Source: an uncultured Clostridia bacterium
GTDB taxonomy: Bacteria > Bacillota > Clostridia > Oscillospirales > Oscillospiraceae
Assembly (NCBI GenBank): GCA_945918815.1
Contig: CAMEIU010000127.1
Location: forward strand, 1 to 6,086
DNA length: 6,086 nt
Direction of reading: 5' to 3'
The translations under genes and the position numbers were made by a program. The number at the start of each line of letters is the position of its first letter. The stretch's first letter is position 1. A model generated the notes under the pieces. The model saw nothing but the letters and a program-made list of their open reading frames with translations. It ran no database searches and had not been told where the DNA came from. Shown here in pieces: positions 1 through 5,150 of the stretch.

Positions 1-90
1 AATGCCCGTCAGCATCAGCGGCAGAGAAAACAGGACGATCTTGGAAAAAATAGGACCGTCGGTCATATCGATTTCATGGGAGCGTTTCAC
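1..90 (-). CDS. MATE family efflux transporter, N-terminal fragment (runs off the left edge)
   Basis: Thirty codons are present, read leftward from a GTG at 90-88. The translation begins VKRSHEIDMTDGPIFSKIV and continues LFSLPLMLTGI. A short polar N-terminus with 'DMTDGPI', running into the first membrane helix, is the typical opening of Bacillota MATE (multidrug and toxic compound extrusion) proteins, which export cationic drugs or metabolites in exchange for Na+ or H+. The GTG start is fixed by a strong Shine-Dalgarno, GGAGG at 102-98, with a 7-nt spacer; the in-frame ATG at 66-64 has none and would remove conserved residues. The gene diverges from the HTH-TPR regulator at 301 and has its own strong promoter. 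Substrate and most of the protein lie outside the window; family assignment rests on the N-terminus only. Confidence 0.8.
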   Translation of the reverse strand, partial: MKRSHEIDMTDGPIFSKIVLFSLPLMLTGI

Positions 91-97
91 TGGGATC

Positions 98-102
98 CCT
101 CC
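98..102 (-). promoter_or_regulatory. Shine-Dalgarno site fixing the GTG start of the MATE gene
   Basis: On the minus strand GGAGG is followed by a 7-nt spacer and GTG at 90-88. This supports a GTG rather than ATG initiation codon. Confidence 0.75.
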
Positions 103-118
103 AAACCATTGTGACCCG

Positions 119-147
119 ATTATACAGAGGAAAAATACGCCGGTCAA
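119..147 (-). promoter_or_regulatory. Sigma-A type promoter of the MATE gene
   Basis: On the minus strand TTGACC (147-142) is separated by exactly 17 bp from a perfect TATAAT (124-119). Transcription would start near 112, giving a leader of roughly 22 nt before the GTG. This is close to consensus, so the exporter should be well expressed unless repressed. Confidence 0.8.
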
Positions 148-169
148 GATGAAAAAATACCGAAAAAAA
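131..169 (-). promoter_or_regulatory. Phased A-tracts around and upstream of the MATE promoter (possible UP element or bend)
   Basis: The plus strand carries A5 at 131-135, A6 at 152-157 and A7 at 163-169. The centres are about 21 and 11.5 bp apart, close to whole helical turns. The two longer tracts lie just upstream of the minus-strand -35, where an UP element would contact the alpha subunit. In-phase A-tracts bend DNA, so this may also shape the divergent regulatory region. The spacing is seen; the function is inferred. Confidence 0.4.
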
Positions 170-239
170 CAGAATTTTGTAGGCAAATTCCATCAGGAAT
201 GCTTTTGCTGGACACATGCCGCAGCCCAAGGGATTTGCC

Positions 240-268
240 TTGCCAATCCGGCCGGGATGTGATACACT
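240..268 (+). promoter_or_regulatory. Promoter of the HTH-TPR regulator gene (extended -10)
   Basis: TTGCCA (240-245), a 17-bp spacer, then TACACT (263-268) preceded by TGA (260-262), an extended -10 arrangement. Transcription would start near 275, leaving about 26 nt of leader. An SD-like GGGGAG (287-292) sits 8 nt before the ATG at 301. Confidence 0.6.
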
Positions 269-271
269 GAG

Positions 272-286
272 GTAAATATGATTTAC
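272..286. promoter_or_regulatory. Perfect 6-bp inverted repeat at the regulator's transcription start (candidate operator)
   Basis: GTAAAT (272-277) and ATTTAC (281-286) are exact reverse complements around a 3-nt centre. The site begins 4 bp after the -10 hexamer, so a dimeric HTH protein bound here would block initiation. The downstream regulator may repress itself through it. No second exact copy was seen beside the MATE promoter. The symmetry is seen; the operator role is inferred. Confidence 0.4.
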
Positions 287-300
287 GGGGAGAGATCCAT

Positions 301-1170
301 ATGACCCTGGGAGAAAAGCTGCGGCGGACAAGGCTGGAACGGGGGCTGACCCAGTCGCAGGTGGCCGGGAGCCACATGACCCGGAACATGCTGTCCCAAT
401 TGGAGAACGATTCCGCCTCGCCCTCGGTGAAGACCCTGGAATACCTGGCGGCGGTGCTGGAGGTCAGCGTGGGCTGGCTCCTGGGGGAGGAAGGTGGCGC
501 TGCGGGCGGCGCAGAGCTTGCAGATCAGGCCAGACGCCTGTACCAGGCAGCGGACAGCCGGGGCTGTCTGGAGCTGCTCCAGGCCCATCCGGAGGCCCAG
601 GGAGAGGAATGCCGTCTGCTGCTGATCCGAAGCGCCCTCAGCTGCGGCTGGGAGGATTTCGCCGCAGGCCGGACCCAGGCGGCGGAGACCCACGGAAAGC
701 TGGCGGCGTCCGCCTGTAAAGAGAGCCTCTATGCCGGACCGGCGGAGCTGGCCTCGGCCAATCTGCTGCTGGCCCGGTGCCTGCTGCAGCGGGGCGGCGA
801 CGCGGAGGCCTGCGTGCAGGTGTTCCAGGCCCAATGCAAGGCCCTGGGTCTGGAGGAAGGGCGGCATCTGCTGCTGGCCCGGTATCATCTCTCCCGGCAG
901 CACACCCAGGCGGCGGAACGGGAGCTTTGGTCCGTCTCGGACCTGTCCCAGGCCTCCAAGGCGGAATATCTGCTCCTGCGGGGCAAGCTGGAGGTCCAGA
1001 AGGAGCGATACCGGGACGCGGTGCTGTATCTCCGCCAGGCGGAGCAGGAGCCGGACCTGCCCTTGGCCCAGCAAAAGGAGATTTTCGCCCTCCTGGAGCA
1101 GTGCTATCGGGAGCAGGAGGACTACAAGCAAGCCTACGCCTACGCCGCCCGCCAGCTGGCCCTGCAATAG
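301..1170 (+). CDS. XRE-family HTH transcriptional regulator with TPR-like C-terminal region
   Basis: 289 residues. Residues about 4-62 form a Cro/C1-type helix-turn-helix: 'GLTQSQVAGSHMTRNMLSQL' at 15-34 supplies the HTH, with 'SPSVKTLEYLAAVLEV' after it, the usual XRE signature. The remaining roughly 220 residues are Ala/Leu/Gln-rich helices in repeated pairs, for example 'AEYLLLRGKLEVQKERYRDA' near the C-terminus, resembling tetratricopeptide repeats. This architecture recalls Bacillota regulators whose TPR half binds a peptide or partner protein; no ligand can be named here. The ATG at 301 has an SD-like GGGGAG 8 nt upstream. The gene diverges from a MATE exporter, so it may control that gene and itself. 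It converges on rpe with only 12 bp between stop codons and no obvious terminator there. Confidence 0.9.
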   Translation: MTLGEKLRRTRLERGLTQSQVAGSHMTRNMLSQLENDSASPSVKTLEYLAAVLEVSVGWLLGEEGGAAGGAELADQARRLYQAADSRGCLELLQAHPEAQGEECRLLLIRSALSCGWEDFAAGRTQAAETHGKLAASACKESLYAGPAELASANLLLARCLLQRGGDAEACVQVFQAQCKALGLEEGRHLLLARYHLSRQHTQAAERELWSVSDLSQASKAEYLLLRGKLEVQKERYRDAVLYLRQAEQEPDLPLAQQKEIFALLEQCYREQEDYKQAYAYAARQLALQ

Positions 1171-1182
1171 CGCCTGTGCGCA

Positions 1183-1839
1183 TCAGCCGTTGGCTTTCAG
1201 GGTTTCCACGAAGGCGGCCGGGTCCTTGGATTTGAAGTAGGCGCTGCCTGCCACCAACACGTCTGCGCCCGCCTGGACGCAGGTGTGGCCGGTTTCGGTG
1301 TTGACGCCGCCGTCAACCTCCAGCTCGCAGGCAAGGTCCCGCTGGGTGATGTATTCCCGGATCTTCGTCACCTTCGGCATCATGTCCGCCATGAAGGACT
1401 GGCCGCCGAAGCCCGGCTCCACGGTCATGACCAGAATCAGGTCGCACAGGTCCAGATAGGGCAGCACTGCCTCGGCGGGCGTCTTGGGCTTGACGCTGAT
1501 GGCGGCCTTGACGCCCTGGGCCCGGATCATCCGCAGGGCCTCCAGATTGTGTTCCTCCGTATCGGCCTCGATGTGAATGGTCAGAATATCCGCACCGGCC
1601 TGGCAGAACCGCTCCACATAGCGGATGGGCCGGTCGATCATCAGGTGGACGTCCAGGACCAGATCGGTGATCTTCCGAATGGCGGACACCACCGGCAGGC
1701 CGATGGAAATATTGGGCACGAACAGACCGTCCATGACGTCGATGTGGACATAGTCCGCTCCGGCGGGGACCATGGCGCGGATATCCCGCTCCAGATTGAC
1801 GAAATCCGCGGCGAGAATGGAAGGGGAGACTTTAATCAT
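1183..1839 (-). CDS. rpe: Ribulose-phosphate 3-epimerase
   Basis: 218 residues, the usual length. The enzyme interconverts D-ribulose 5-phosphate and D-xylulose 5-phosphate in the cytoplasmic pentose phosphate pathway, using a TIM barrel and a divalent metal. Visible motifs in order: 'PSILAADF' (6-13), 'HIDVMDG' (32-38), 'DVHLM' (63-67), 'VEPGFGGQSF' (140-149, phosphate/active-site loop) and 'EVDGGVN' (174-180). By family comparison the metal ligands are His32, Asp34, His65 and Asp176, with Asp34 and Asp176 as the acid/base pair; all are present. The ATG at 1839 has GGAGGT (1851-1846) 6 nt upstream. In many Bacillota rpe follows rsgA; here it stands alone behind its own strong promoter and a long structured leader. 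It converges on the regulator at 301-1170. Confidence 0.97.
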   Translation of the reverse strand: MIKVSPSILAADFVNLERDIRAMVPAGADYVHIDVMDGLFVPNISIGLPVVSAIRKITDLVLDVHLMIDRPIRYVERFCQAGADILTIHIEADTEEHNLEALRMIRAQGVKAAISVKPKTPAEAVLPYLDLCDLILVMTVEPGFGGQSFMADMMPKVTKIREYITQRDLACELEVDGGVNTETGHTCVQAGADVLVAGSAYFKSKDPAAFVETLKANG

Positions 1840-2007
1840 GAGGATACCTCCAGTCGAAATTTGACGCAGTCTGTGCCGAACGGCCGAACAACGGCATATT
1901 TATGAATGTACGGCAGTGCGGAGGAAGGCTCCTGGCGACCGCGCGGGTCCGTTCTGCCGTTTCAGATAGGGAGCTGCGCACCGCCAGTGCGCAGTTCCCA
2001 GTGTGCT
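1840..2007 (-). ncRNA. Long structured 5' leader of rpe, candidate cis-regulatory RNA
   Basis: From the likely start near 2007 to the rpe ATG there are about 168 nt. Read on the minus strand: (a) a 12-bp hairpin with one mismatch, arms 1999-1988 and 1980-1969, 7-nt loop; (b) a 7-bp outer helix ACGGCAG (1960-1954) with CTGCCGT (1916-1910), enclosing (c) GACC/GGTC (1949-1946 with 1940-1937) and (d) AGGA/TCCT (1933-1930 with 1925-1922); (e) TGCCG/CGGCA (1896-1892 with 1878-1874). Helices (b) and (e) share interchangeable strands: ACGGCA 1960-1955 can instead pair with TGCCGT 1896-1891. CCTCC at 1924-1920 is complementary to the rpe SD (GGAGG 1851-1847). This suggests a switch acting on translation. 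I recognise no known riboswitch or T-box consensus. A separate small RNA is an alternative reading. Confidence 0.4.
1969..1999 (-). repeat. Long GC-rich hairpin at the head of the rpe leader
   Basis: Imperfect inverted repeat, 12-nt arms with a single A-C mismatch around a 7-nt loop. It starts about 8 nt after the predicted transcription start. No T-run follows on either strand, so it is not an ordinary terminator; 5'-end stabilisation or a protein/ligand-binding domain are possible roles. Confidence 0.6.
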
Positions 2008-2013
2008 GCATTT

Positions 2014-2041
2014 ATTATAACAGGATTAAAAATTCTGTCAA
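2014..2041 (-). promoter_or_regulatory. Near-perfect extended -10 promoter of rpe
   Basis: On the minus strand a perfect TTGACA (2041-2036), a 16-bp spacer and a perfect TATAAT (2019-2014) preceded by TGT (2022-2020), the extended -10 motif. Both hexamers match sigma-A consensus, which would make this among the strongest promoters in the window. Transcription should begin near 2007. Confidence 0.85.
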
Positions 2042-2065
2042 TCTTGTTAGATTTTTCGCTGGTCC

Positions 2066-2094
2066 TTGCAATTCCAGCCCCGGCGTGATAAACT
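2066..2094 (+). promoter_or_regulatory. Promoter of the xpaC-telA operon (extended -10)
   Basis: TTGCAA (2066-2071), 17-bp spacer, TAAACT (2089-2094) preceded by TGA (2086-2088). It is back to back with the rpe promoter, 24 bp between the two -35 boxes. Transcription would start near 2101. That makes an ATG at 2108 nearly leaderless and favours the ATG at 2126 as the xpaC start. The -10 region closely resembles that of the regulator gene at 301. Confidence 0.55.
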
Positions 2095-2125
2095 GATTCC
2101 GTAATTTATGGAGATGGTGGTCCAA

Positions 2126-2854
2126 ATGCGGAACAATAAAAAGAAAAAACCGGTCGCGCCGATTTACGGCTTCGGCCTTGCCTTTTTGATTTACAGCCTT
2201 TTTTTCAACCTGTCCGGCTTCGGCAGCTTTGTCCGCTGCATCATTCTGGCGGCGGCGGTGTATCTGCTGTTGAAGAGCATCTTTAAGAAGGGTAAGAAGG
2301 ACGAGGTGGAGCCGGAGCCGCAGCCTGCCCAGGAGAAGAAGGCGGAGAAGAAGCCCGAACCCAAGCCGGAGCCGAAGAAGCCCGAGCCGGAGCCGGTGAA
2401 GTCCACCGGCAACCCGGAGCTGGACGCGGTGATCCGACAGGGCAGCAGCTCGGTCCAGCGGATCCGGGCGCTGAACGACGCGATCCCCGACTACAAGATC
2501 TCCGCCCAGCTCAAGCAGATTGAGATTCTCACGGCCTCCATCATCGACCAGGTGGAGAAGAAGGAGGACAAGCTCAAGAGCGTCCGCCAGTTCATGAACT
2601 ACTATTTGCCCACCACCATCAAGCTCCTGGAGCAGTACGTCCAGATGAAGAACGTGGGCCTCAAGGGCGAGAACATTGAAAACGGCATGAAGCAGATCGA
2701 GGACATGCTGGACAAGGTCATCGTGGCCTTCCAGAAGCAGCTGGACGATCTCTTCGAGCGCGACATTGTGGATATTACCGCCGAGATTCAGGTCATGGAG
2801 CGCATGATGGCGAGCCAGGGCCTGACCGGCCAGAAGGATTTTGAGAAGGAGTGA
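2126..2854 (+). CDS. xpaC: XpaC family membrane protein (5-bromo-4-chloroindolyl phosphate hydrolysis family)
   Basis: 242 residues from the ATG at 2126. A basic N-terminus (RNNKKKK) precedes two membrane helices at about 10-28 and 33-53, separated by a tight turn. A Lys/Glu/Pro-rich linker (about 54-92, repeated KPEP units) leads to a helical cytoplasmic domain (about 95-242) containing 'FMNYYLPTTIKLLEQY', the XpaC family hallmark. The name comes from a dye-hydrolysis phenotype; the true biochemical role is unknown and no hydrolase active site is visible. The gene sits directly before telA, as xpaC sits before yaaN in Bacillus subtilis, suggesting a shared envelope or stress function. An in-frame ATG at 2108 is possible, but it has no SD and lies only about 7 nt after the predicted transcript start; GGAGATGGTGG (2110-2120) precedes 2126. 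Confidence 0.88.
   Translation: MRNNKKKKPVAPIYGFGLAFLIYSLFFNLSGFGSFVRCIILAAAVYLLLKSIFKKGKKDEVEPEPQPAQEKKAEKKPEPKPEPKKPEPEPVKSTGNPELDAVIRQGSSSVQRIRALNDAIPDYKISAQLKQIEILTASIIDQVEKKEDKLKSVRQFMNYYLPTTIKLLEQYVQMKNVGLKGENIENGMKQIEDMLDKVIVAFQKQLDDLFERDIVDITAEIQVMERMMASQGLTGQKDFEKE
2846..2851 (+). promoter_or_regulatory. Shine-Dalgarno of telA overlapping the xpaC stop region
   Basis: AAGGAG ends immediately before the xpaC TGA (2852-2854) and lies 8 nt from the ATG at 2860. It favours 2860 over the upstream in-frame GTG at 2851, and implies translational coupling with xpaC. Confidence 0.75.
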
Positions 2855-2859
2855 TCTTC

Positions 2860-3999
2860 ATGGAAGAAAAGATTCCCCAGCTGACCCTGACGCCGGATCT
2901 GGAGGAAGTGAAGCCCGAGGTGAAGCAGGAAACCGCCCTGGTGCAGGAGGCGGCCCCCGCCGCCGGTCCCGACCTGAGCATCCTGTCTCCGGCGGAGCAG
3001 CAGGCGGTCAAGAGCTTTGCCAAGCAGATTGACATCAGCAACTCCCAGCAGGTGCTGCAATACGGCGCGGCGGCCCAGAAGAACATCGCCGACTTCTCCG
3101 AAAGCGCCCTGGACTCCGTCCGTACCAAGGACATGGGCCAGATCGGCGACATGCTGACGGACCTGGTGGCGGAGCTGAAGAGCATCGACACCCCGGAGCA
3201 GAAGAAGGGCTTCGCCGGTCTCTTCCAGCGGGCCAACAACTCCGTGGAGAAGATGAAGCTCCAGTACAGCAAGGCCGAGACCAACGTGGACCGGATCTCC
3301 GAGGCGCTGGAGAAGCACCAGATCACTCTGATGAAGGACATCGCCGTGCTGGACCAGATGTACGACAAGAACCTGGAATACTATAAGCAGCTGACCATGT
3401 ATATTCTGGCGGGCCGGGAGAAGCTGGCCGAAGAACAGAACGGCACTCTGGCCGAGCTGCGCCGCAAGGCCCAGGAGAGCGGCAAGACCGAGGACGCCCA
3501 GGCGGCCAACGACTACGCCAACCTCATCGACCGCTTTGAGAAGAAGCTCCACGACCTGGAGCTGACCCGGATGGTGTCCCTGCAAATGGGTCCCCAGATC
3601 CGCATGATCCAGAACAATGACACGCTCATGACCGAGAAGATTCAATCCTCCCTGGTCAACACCATCCCCCTGTGGAAGAGCCAGATGGTGCTGAACCTGG
3701 GCATCCACCACTCCCAGCAGGCCATGGAGGCCCAGCGGCAGGTGACGGATATGACCAATCAGCTGCTCCGCTCCAACGCCGACATGCTGAAAATGGCCAC
3801 AGTGGAGACAGCCAAGGAGGCCGAGCGTTCCGTGGTGGACATCGAGACCCTGAAGCACACCAACGAGAGCCTGATCTCCACCCTGGACGAGGTGCTGCAA
3901 ATCCAGACCGAAGGCCGCCAGAAGCGGCAGCAGGCCGAAGTGGAAATGCGCCGCATCGAAGGAGAGCTGAAACAAAAGCTCCTGGAACTGCGTGGCTGA
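2860..3999 (+). CDS. telA: TelA family toxic anion resistance protein
   Basis: 379 residues, near the family's usual length. After an acidic, Pro/Ala-rich N-terminus (about 1-40) the protein is almost entirely alpha-helical and soluble, with no membrane segment. Family landmarks: the 'LEKHQITLMKDIAVLDQMY' block from about 150, 'NTIPLWKSQ' from 267 and 'VDIETLKHTNESLISTLDE' at 326-344, followed by a charged helical tail (likely coiled coil). TelA (KlaA/YaaN) proteins were named from plasmid tellurite resistance, but chromosomal copies are linked more generally to cell-envelope stress and antimicrobial tolerance; the molecular activity is not established. The 5-nt gap after xpaC and the overlapping SD indicate a coupled operon. 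The TPM-domain gene follows after 154 nt, with a palindromic repeat between. Actual tellurite resistance cannot be inferred. Confidence 0.93.
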   Translation: MEEKIPQLTLTPDLEEVKPEVKQETALVQEAAPAAGPDLSILSPAEQQAVKSFAKQIDISNSQQVLQYGAAAQKNIADFSESALDSVRTKDMGQIGDMLTDLVAELKSIDTPEQKKGFAGLFQRANNSVEKMKLQYSKAETNVDRISEALEKHQITLMKDIAVLDQMYDKNLEYYKQLTMYILAGREKLAEEQNGTLAELRRKAQESGKTEDAQAANDYANLIDRFEKKLHDLELTRMVSLQMGPQIRMIQNNDTLMTEKIQSSLVNTIPLWKSQMVLNLGIHHSQQAMEAQRQVTDMTNQLLRSNADMLKMATVETAKEAERSVVDIETLKHTNESLISTLDEVLQIQTEGRQKRQQAEVEMRRIEGELKQKLLELRG

Positions 4000-4024
4000 G
4001 AACGGGAAACGAAAAGCTGCCCGG

Positions 4025-4096
4025 CGGGCGGCATATATGCCGCCCCTACAGGGCTTGTCCGGCAGAATTCTGTAGGGGACGCATACATGCGTCCCG
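4025..4096. repeat. Palindromic repeat pair 1 (REP/BIME-like), between telA and the TPM gene
   Basis: Two 26-bp units in opposite orientation, 20 nt apart. Left unit (4025-4050) holds a perfect 20-bp palindrome at 4026-4045; right unit (4071-4096) holds a near-perfect one at 4076-4095. Each has a TGTAGGGG-type side, and these face inward, so CCCCTACAG (4043-4051) and CTGTAGGGG (4070-4078) also form a 9-bp inverted repeat. Arms differ between units, but the changes are matched on both sides of each hairpin (CGGC/GCCG versus ACGC/GCGT). The pair lies inside the probable xpaC-telA-TPM transcript, where it could stabilise or attenuate RNA; no T-run follows either hairpin. Confidence 0.75.
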
Positions 4097-4153
4097 CTGC
4101 AAGCACCCGCGTCCTACGGGCAAGGTTTTTCACATTCATGACAAGGAGACACT

Positions 4154-5071
4154 ATGAAATTCTTTCAAAAACGCTGGGTGGCCATCACGCTGTGTATCGT
4201 GATGATCGTGGCGGCCATCGGCATCGGGCAGGCCAAGAACCGGAATACCTACCGGCCGGAGAGTTCCTCCGCCGCGATGCAGTGGGGCAAGGAGAACTAC
4301 GCCGCCTACAGCCGCTTCCTCCGGGACGACGGGAATCTGCTGTCCGGCAACACCGAGCAGACCCTTTCCTCCTACAACGGCGCATGGGACTATTCCTATG
4401 AGAGCGTCTGCGGTGTGGCGACCGTATCCAGCCTGAACGGGCAGGATATGGAGGACCTGTCCTATGACCTGGCGGACGGTATGGGCCTCGGGTCACTGGA
4501 CTGCCTGCTCCTGTTGGACAAAGAAACCCAGGCGTGGTACTTCGTCTATGGCGACGACTTTGAATATTATGTAAACAATGAGCTGGAGCTTCTCTTCCGT
4601 GACAACCTGGGCAGCGCTGTGACGGATGCTGACAAGCAGCTGCCGGACCTCTTTGCGGATCTGTCCGATTGGTATGAAAAGAACATGCCCGTCAGCGGAC
4701 AGGCGGCCCAGGGGACCCAAACCGGCCTTGTGGCAGGAGGCGCGGTGTTCTTCGTGTTCCTGATCGTCATTCTGATCGCGGTGGCCATCATCTCCGCCAT
4801 TGTCCGGGCTGGACGCAGGATGGTGGGCGGATTCTGGCGGGCTCCCATCTTTTTCTTCGGCCCCGGTCCCCGCGGACCCCGGCCCCCCTTCGGTCCCGGA
4901 CCCGGTCCCAGACCAGGTCCCGGTCCCAATCCGGGCCCCCGTCCCGGCTCCAACAACCGCAGCAGCGGCGGCTTCGGCAGCTCCAGCCGGGGCGGCAGCT
5001 TCAACGGCAGCCGCAGCGGCGGTTTCGGCAGCTCCAGCCGCGGCGGCGGCTTCGGCAGCGGAAAACGGTAA
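4154..5071 (+). CDS. Membrane-anchored TPM-domain protein with Pro/Gly/Arg and Gly/Ser/Arg-rich tail
   Basis: 305 residues; AAGGAG (4143-4148) lies 5 nt before the ATG. Residues 8-25 form a signal or anchor helix. Residues about 74-178 resemble a TPM domain (YgcG/TLP18.3/Psb32/MOLO-1 fold): 'GVATVSSLNGQDMEDLSYDL' at 87-106, then 'GLGSLDCLLLLD' (111-122). A second membrane helix lies at about 193-217, so the TPM domain should be outside the cell and the tail inside. The tail starts 'GGFWRAPIFFFGPGPRGPRP', continues with repeated GPGPRP-like steps and ends in two 17-residue Gly/Ser/Arg repeats. It is very basic with no acidic residue, so RNA, phospholipid or protein contact is plausible but unproven. 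It probably belongs to the xpaC-telA operon since no clear promoter was seen in the gap. TPM assignment is from motif resemblance and needs a profile search. Confidence 0.82.
   Translation: MKFFQKRWVAITLCIVMIVAAIGIGQAKNRNTYRPESSSAAMQWGKENYAAYSRFLRDDGNLLSGNTEQTLSSYNGAWDYSYESVCGVATVSSLNGQDMEDLSYDLADGMGLGSLDCLLLLDKETQAWYFVYGDDFEYYVNNELELLFRDNLGSAVTDADKQLPDLFADLSDWYEKNMPVSGQAAQGTQTGLVAGGAVFFVFLIVILIAVAIISAIVRAGRRMVGGFWRAPIFFFGPGPRGPRPPFGPGPGPRPGPGPNPGPRPGSNNRSSGGFGSSSRGGSFNGSRSGGFGSSSRGGGFGSGKR
4967..5068 (+). repeat. Two 51-bp tandem repeats encoding the extreme C-terminus of the TPM protein
   Basis: Units 4967-5017 and 5018-5068 encode GGFGSSSRGGSFNGSRS and GGFGSSSRGGGFGSGKR (residues 272-288 and 289-305). 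The first 30 nt of each are nearly identical, with only third-position changes. The repeat ends exactly at the stop codon. Such units can gain or lose copies by slippage, so tail length may vary between strains. Confidence 0.8.
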
Positions 5072-5077
5072 CCCCAT

Positions 5078-5120
5078 GAAAAATACGAACCGGGCGGCGC
5101 TCTGCCGCCCGGTTTGCTTC
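5078..5120. terminator. Bidirectional intrinsic terminator between the TPM gene and the convergent HTH/DUF2975 operon
   Basis: A perfect 11-bp stem, AACCGGGCGGC (5088-5098) with GCCGCCCGGTT (5104-5114), around a 5-nt loop. On the plus strand a short T-rich stretch follows (TTTGCTTC), starting 17 nt after the TPM stop. On the minus strand the stem is followed by CGTATTTTTC, a better T-run, so it can also stop leftward transcripts from the operon at 5321-6032. Confidence 0.85.
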
Positions 5121-5150
5121 GATTCTGGCTGTCATTGCTGCGAAAAAGGA

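Noticed and set aside
283..1167. 294-codon open frame on the minus strand opposite the HTH-TPR regulator
   Set aside because: Low-complexity Leu/Gln/Gly-rich translation with no recognisable domain and no good start context; a by-product of GC-rich codon bias opposite a clear HTH-TPR gene.
1285..1905. 206-codon plus-strand frame opposite rpe
   Set aside because: Rpe on the minus strand has all catalytic motifs; this frame has none and reads into the rpe leader.
1840..2007. T-box, TPP, SAM, ZTP or c-di-GMP riboswitch in the rpe leader
   Set aside because: None of the conserved sequence blocks of these families could be found; only helices are visible.
1902..2096. Short plus-strand frames in the rpe-xpaC gap
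   Set aside because: No ribosome site, overlap with two promoters and a structured leader, and no recognisable protein features.
2788..3975. 395-codon open frame on the minus strand opposite telA
   Set aside because: The translation is a His/Leu/Gly/Gln-rich shadow of TelA codons, while the plus strand has conserved TelA blocks, a good SD and operon context.
2126..3999. Tellurite-resistance (ter) operon
   Set aside because: Only XpaC and TelA are present; no TerC, TerD or TerZ type gene is in the window, and chromosomal TelA proteins are not specific to tellurite.
4106..4130. Possible terminator before the TPM gene (CCCG/CGGG stem, then CAAGG and five T)
   Set aside because: The stem is only 4 bp and the T-run starts 5 nt after it; too weak to claim a stop between telA and the TPM gene.
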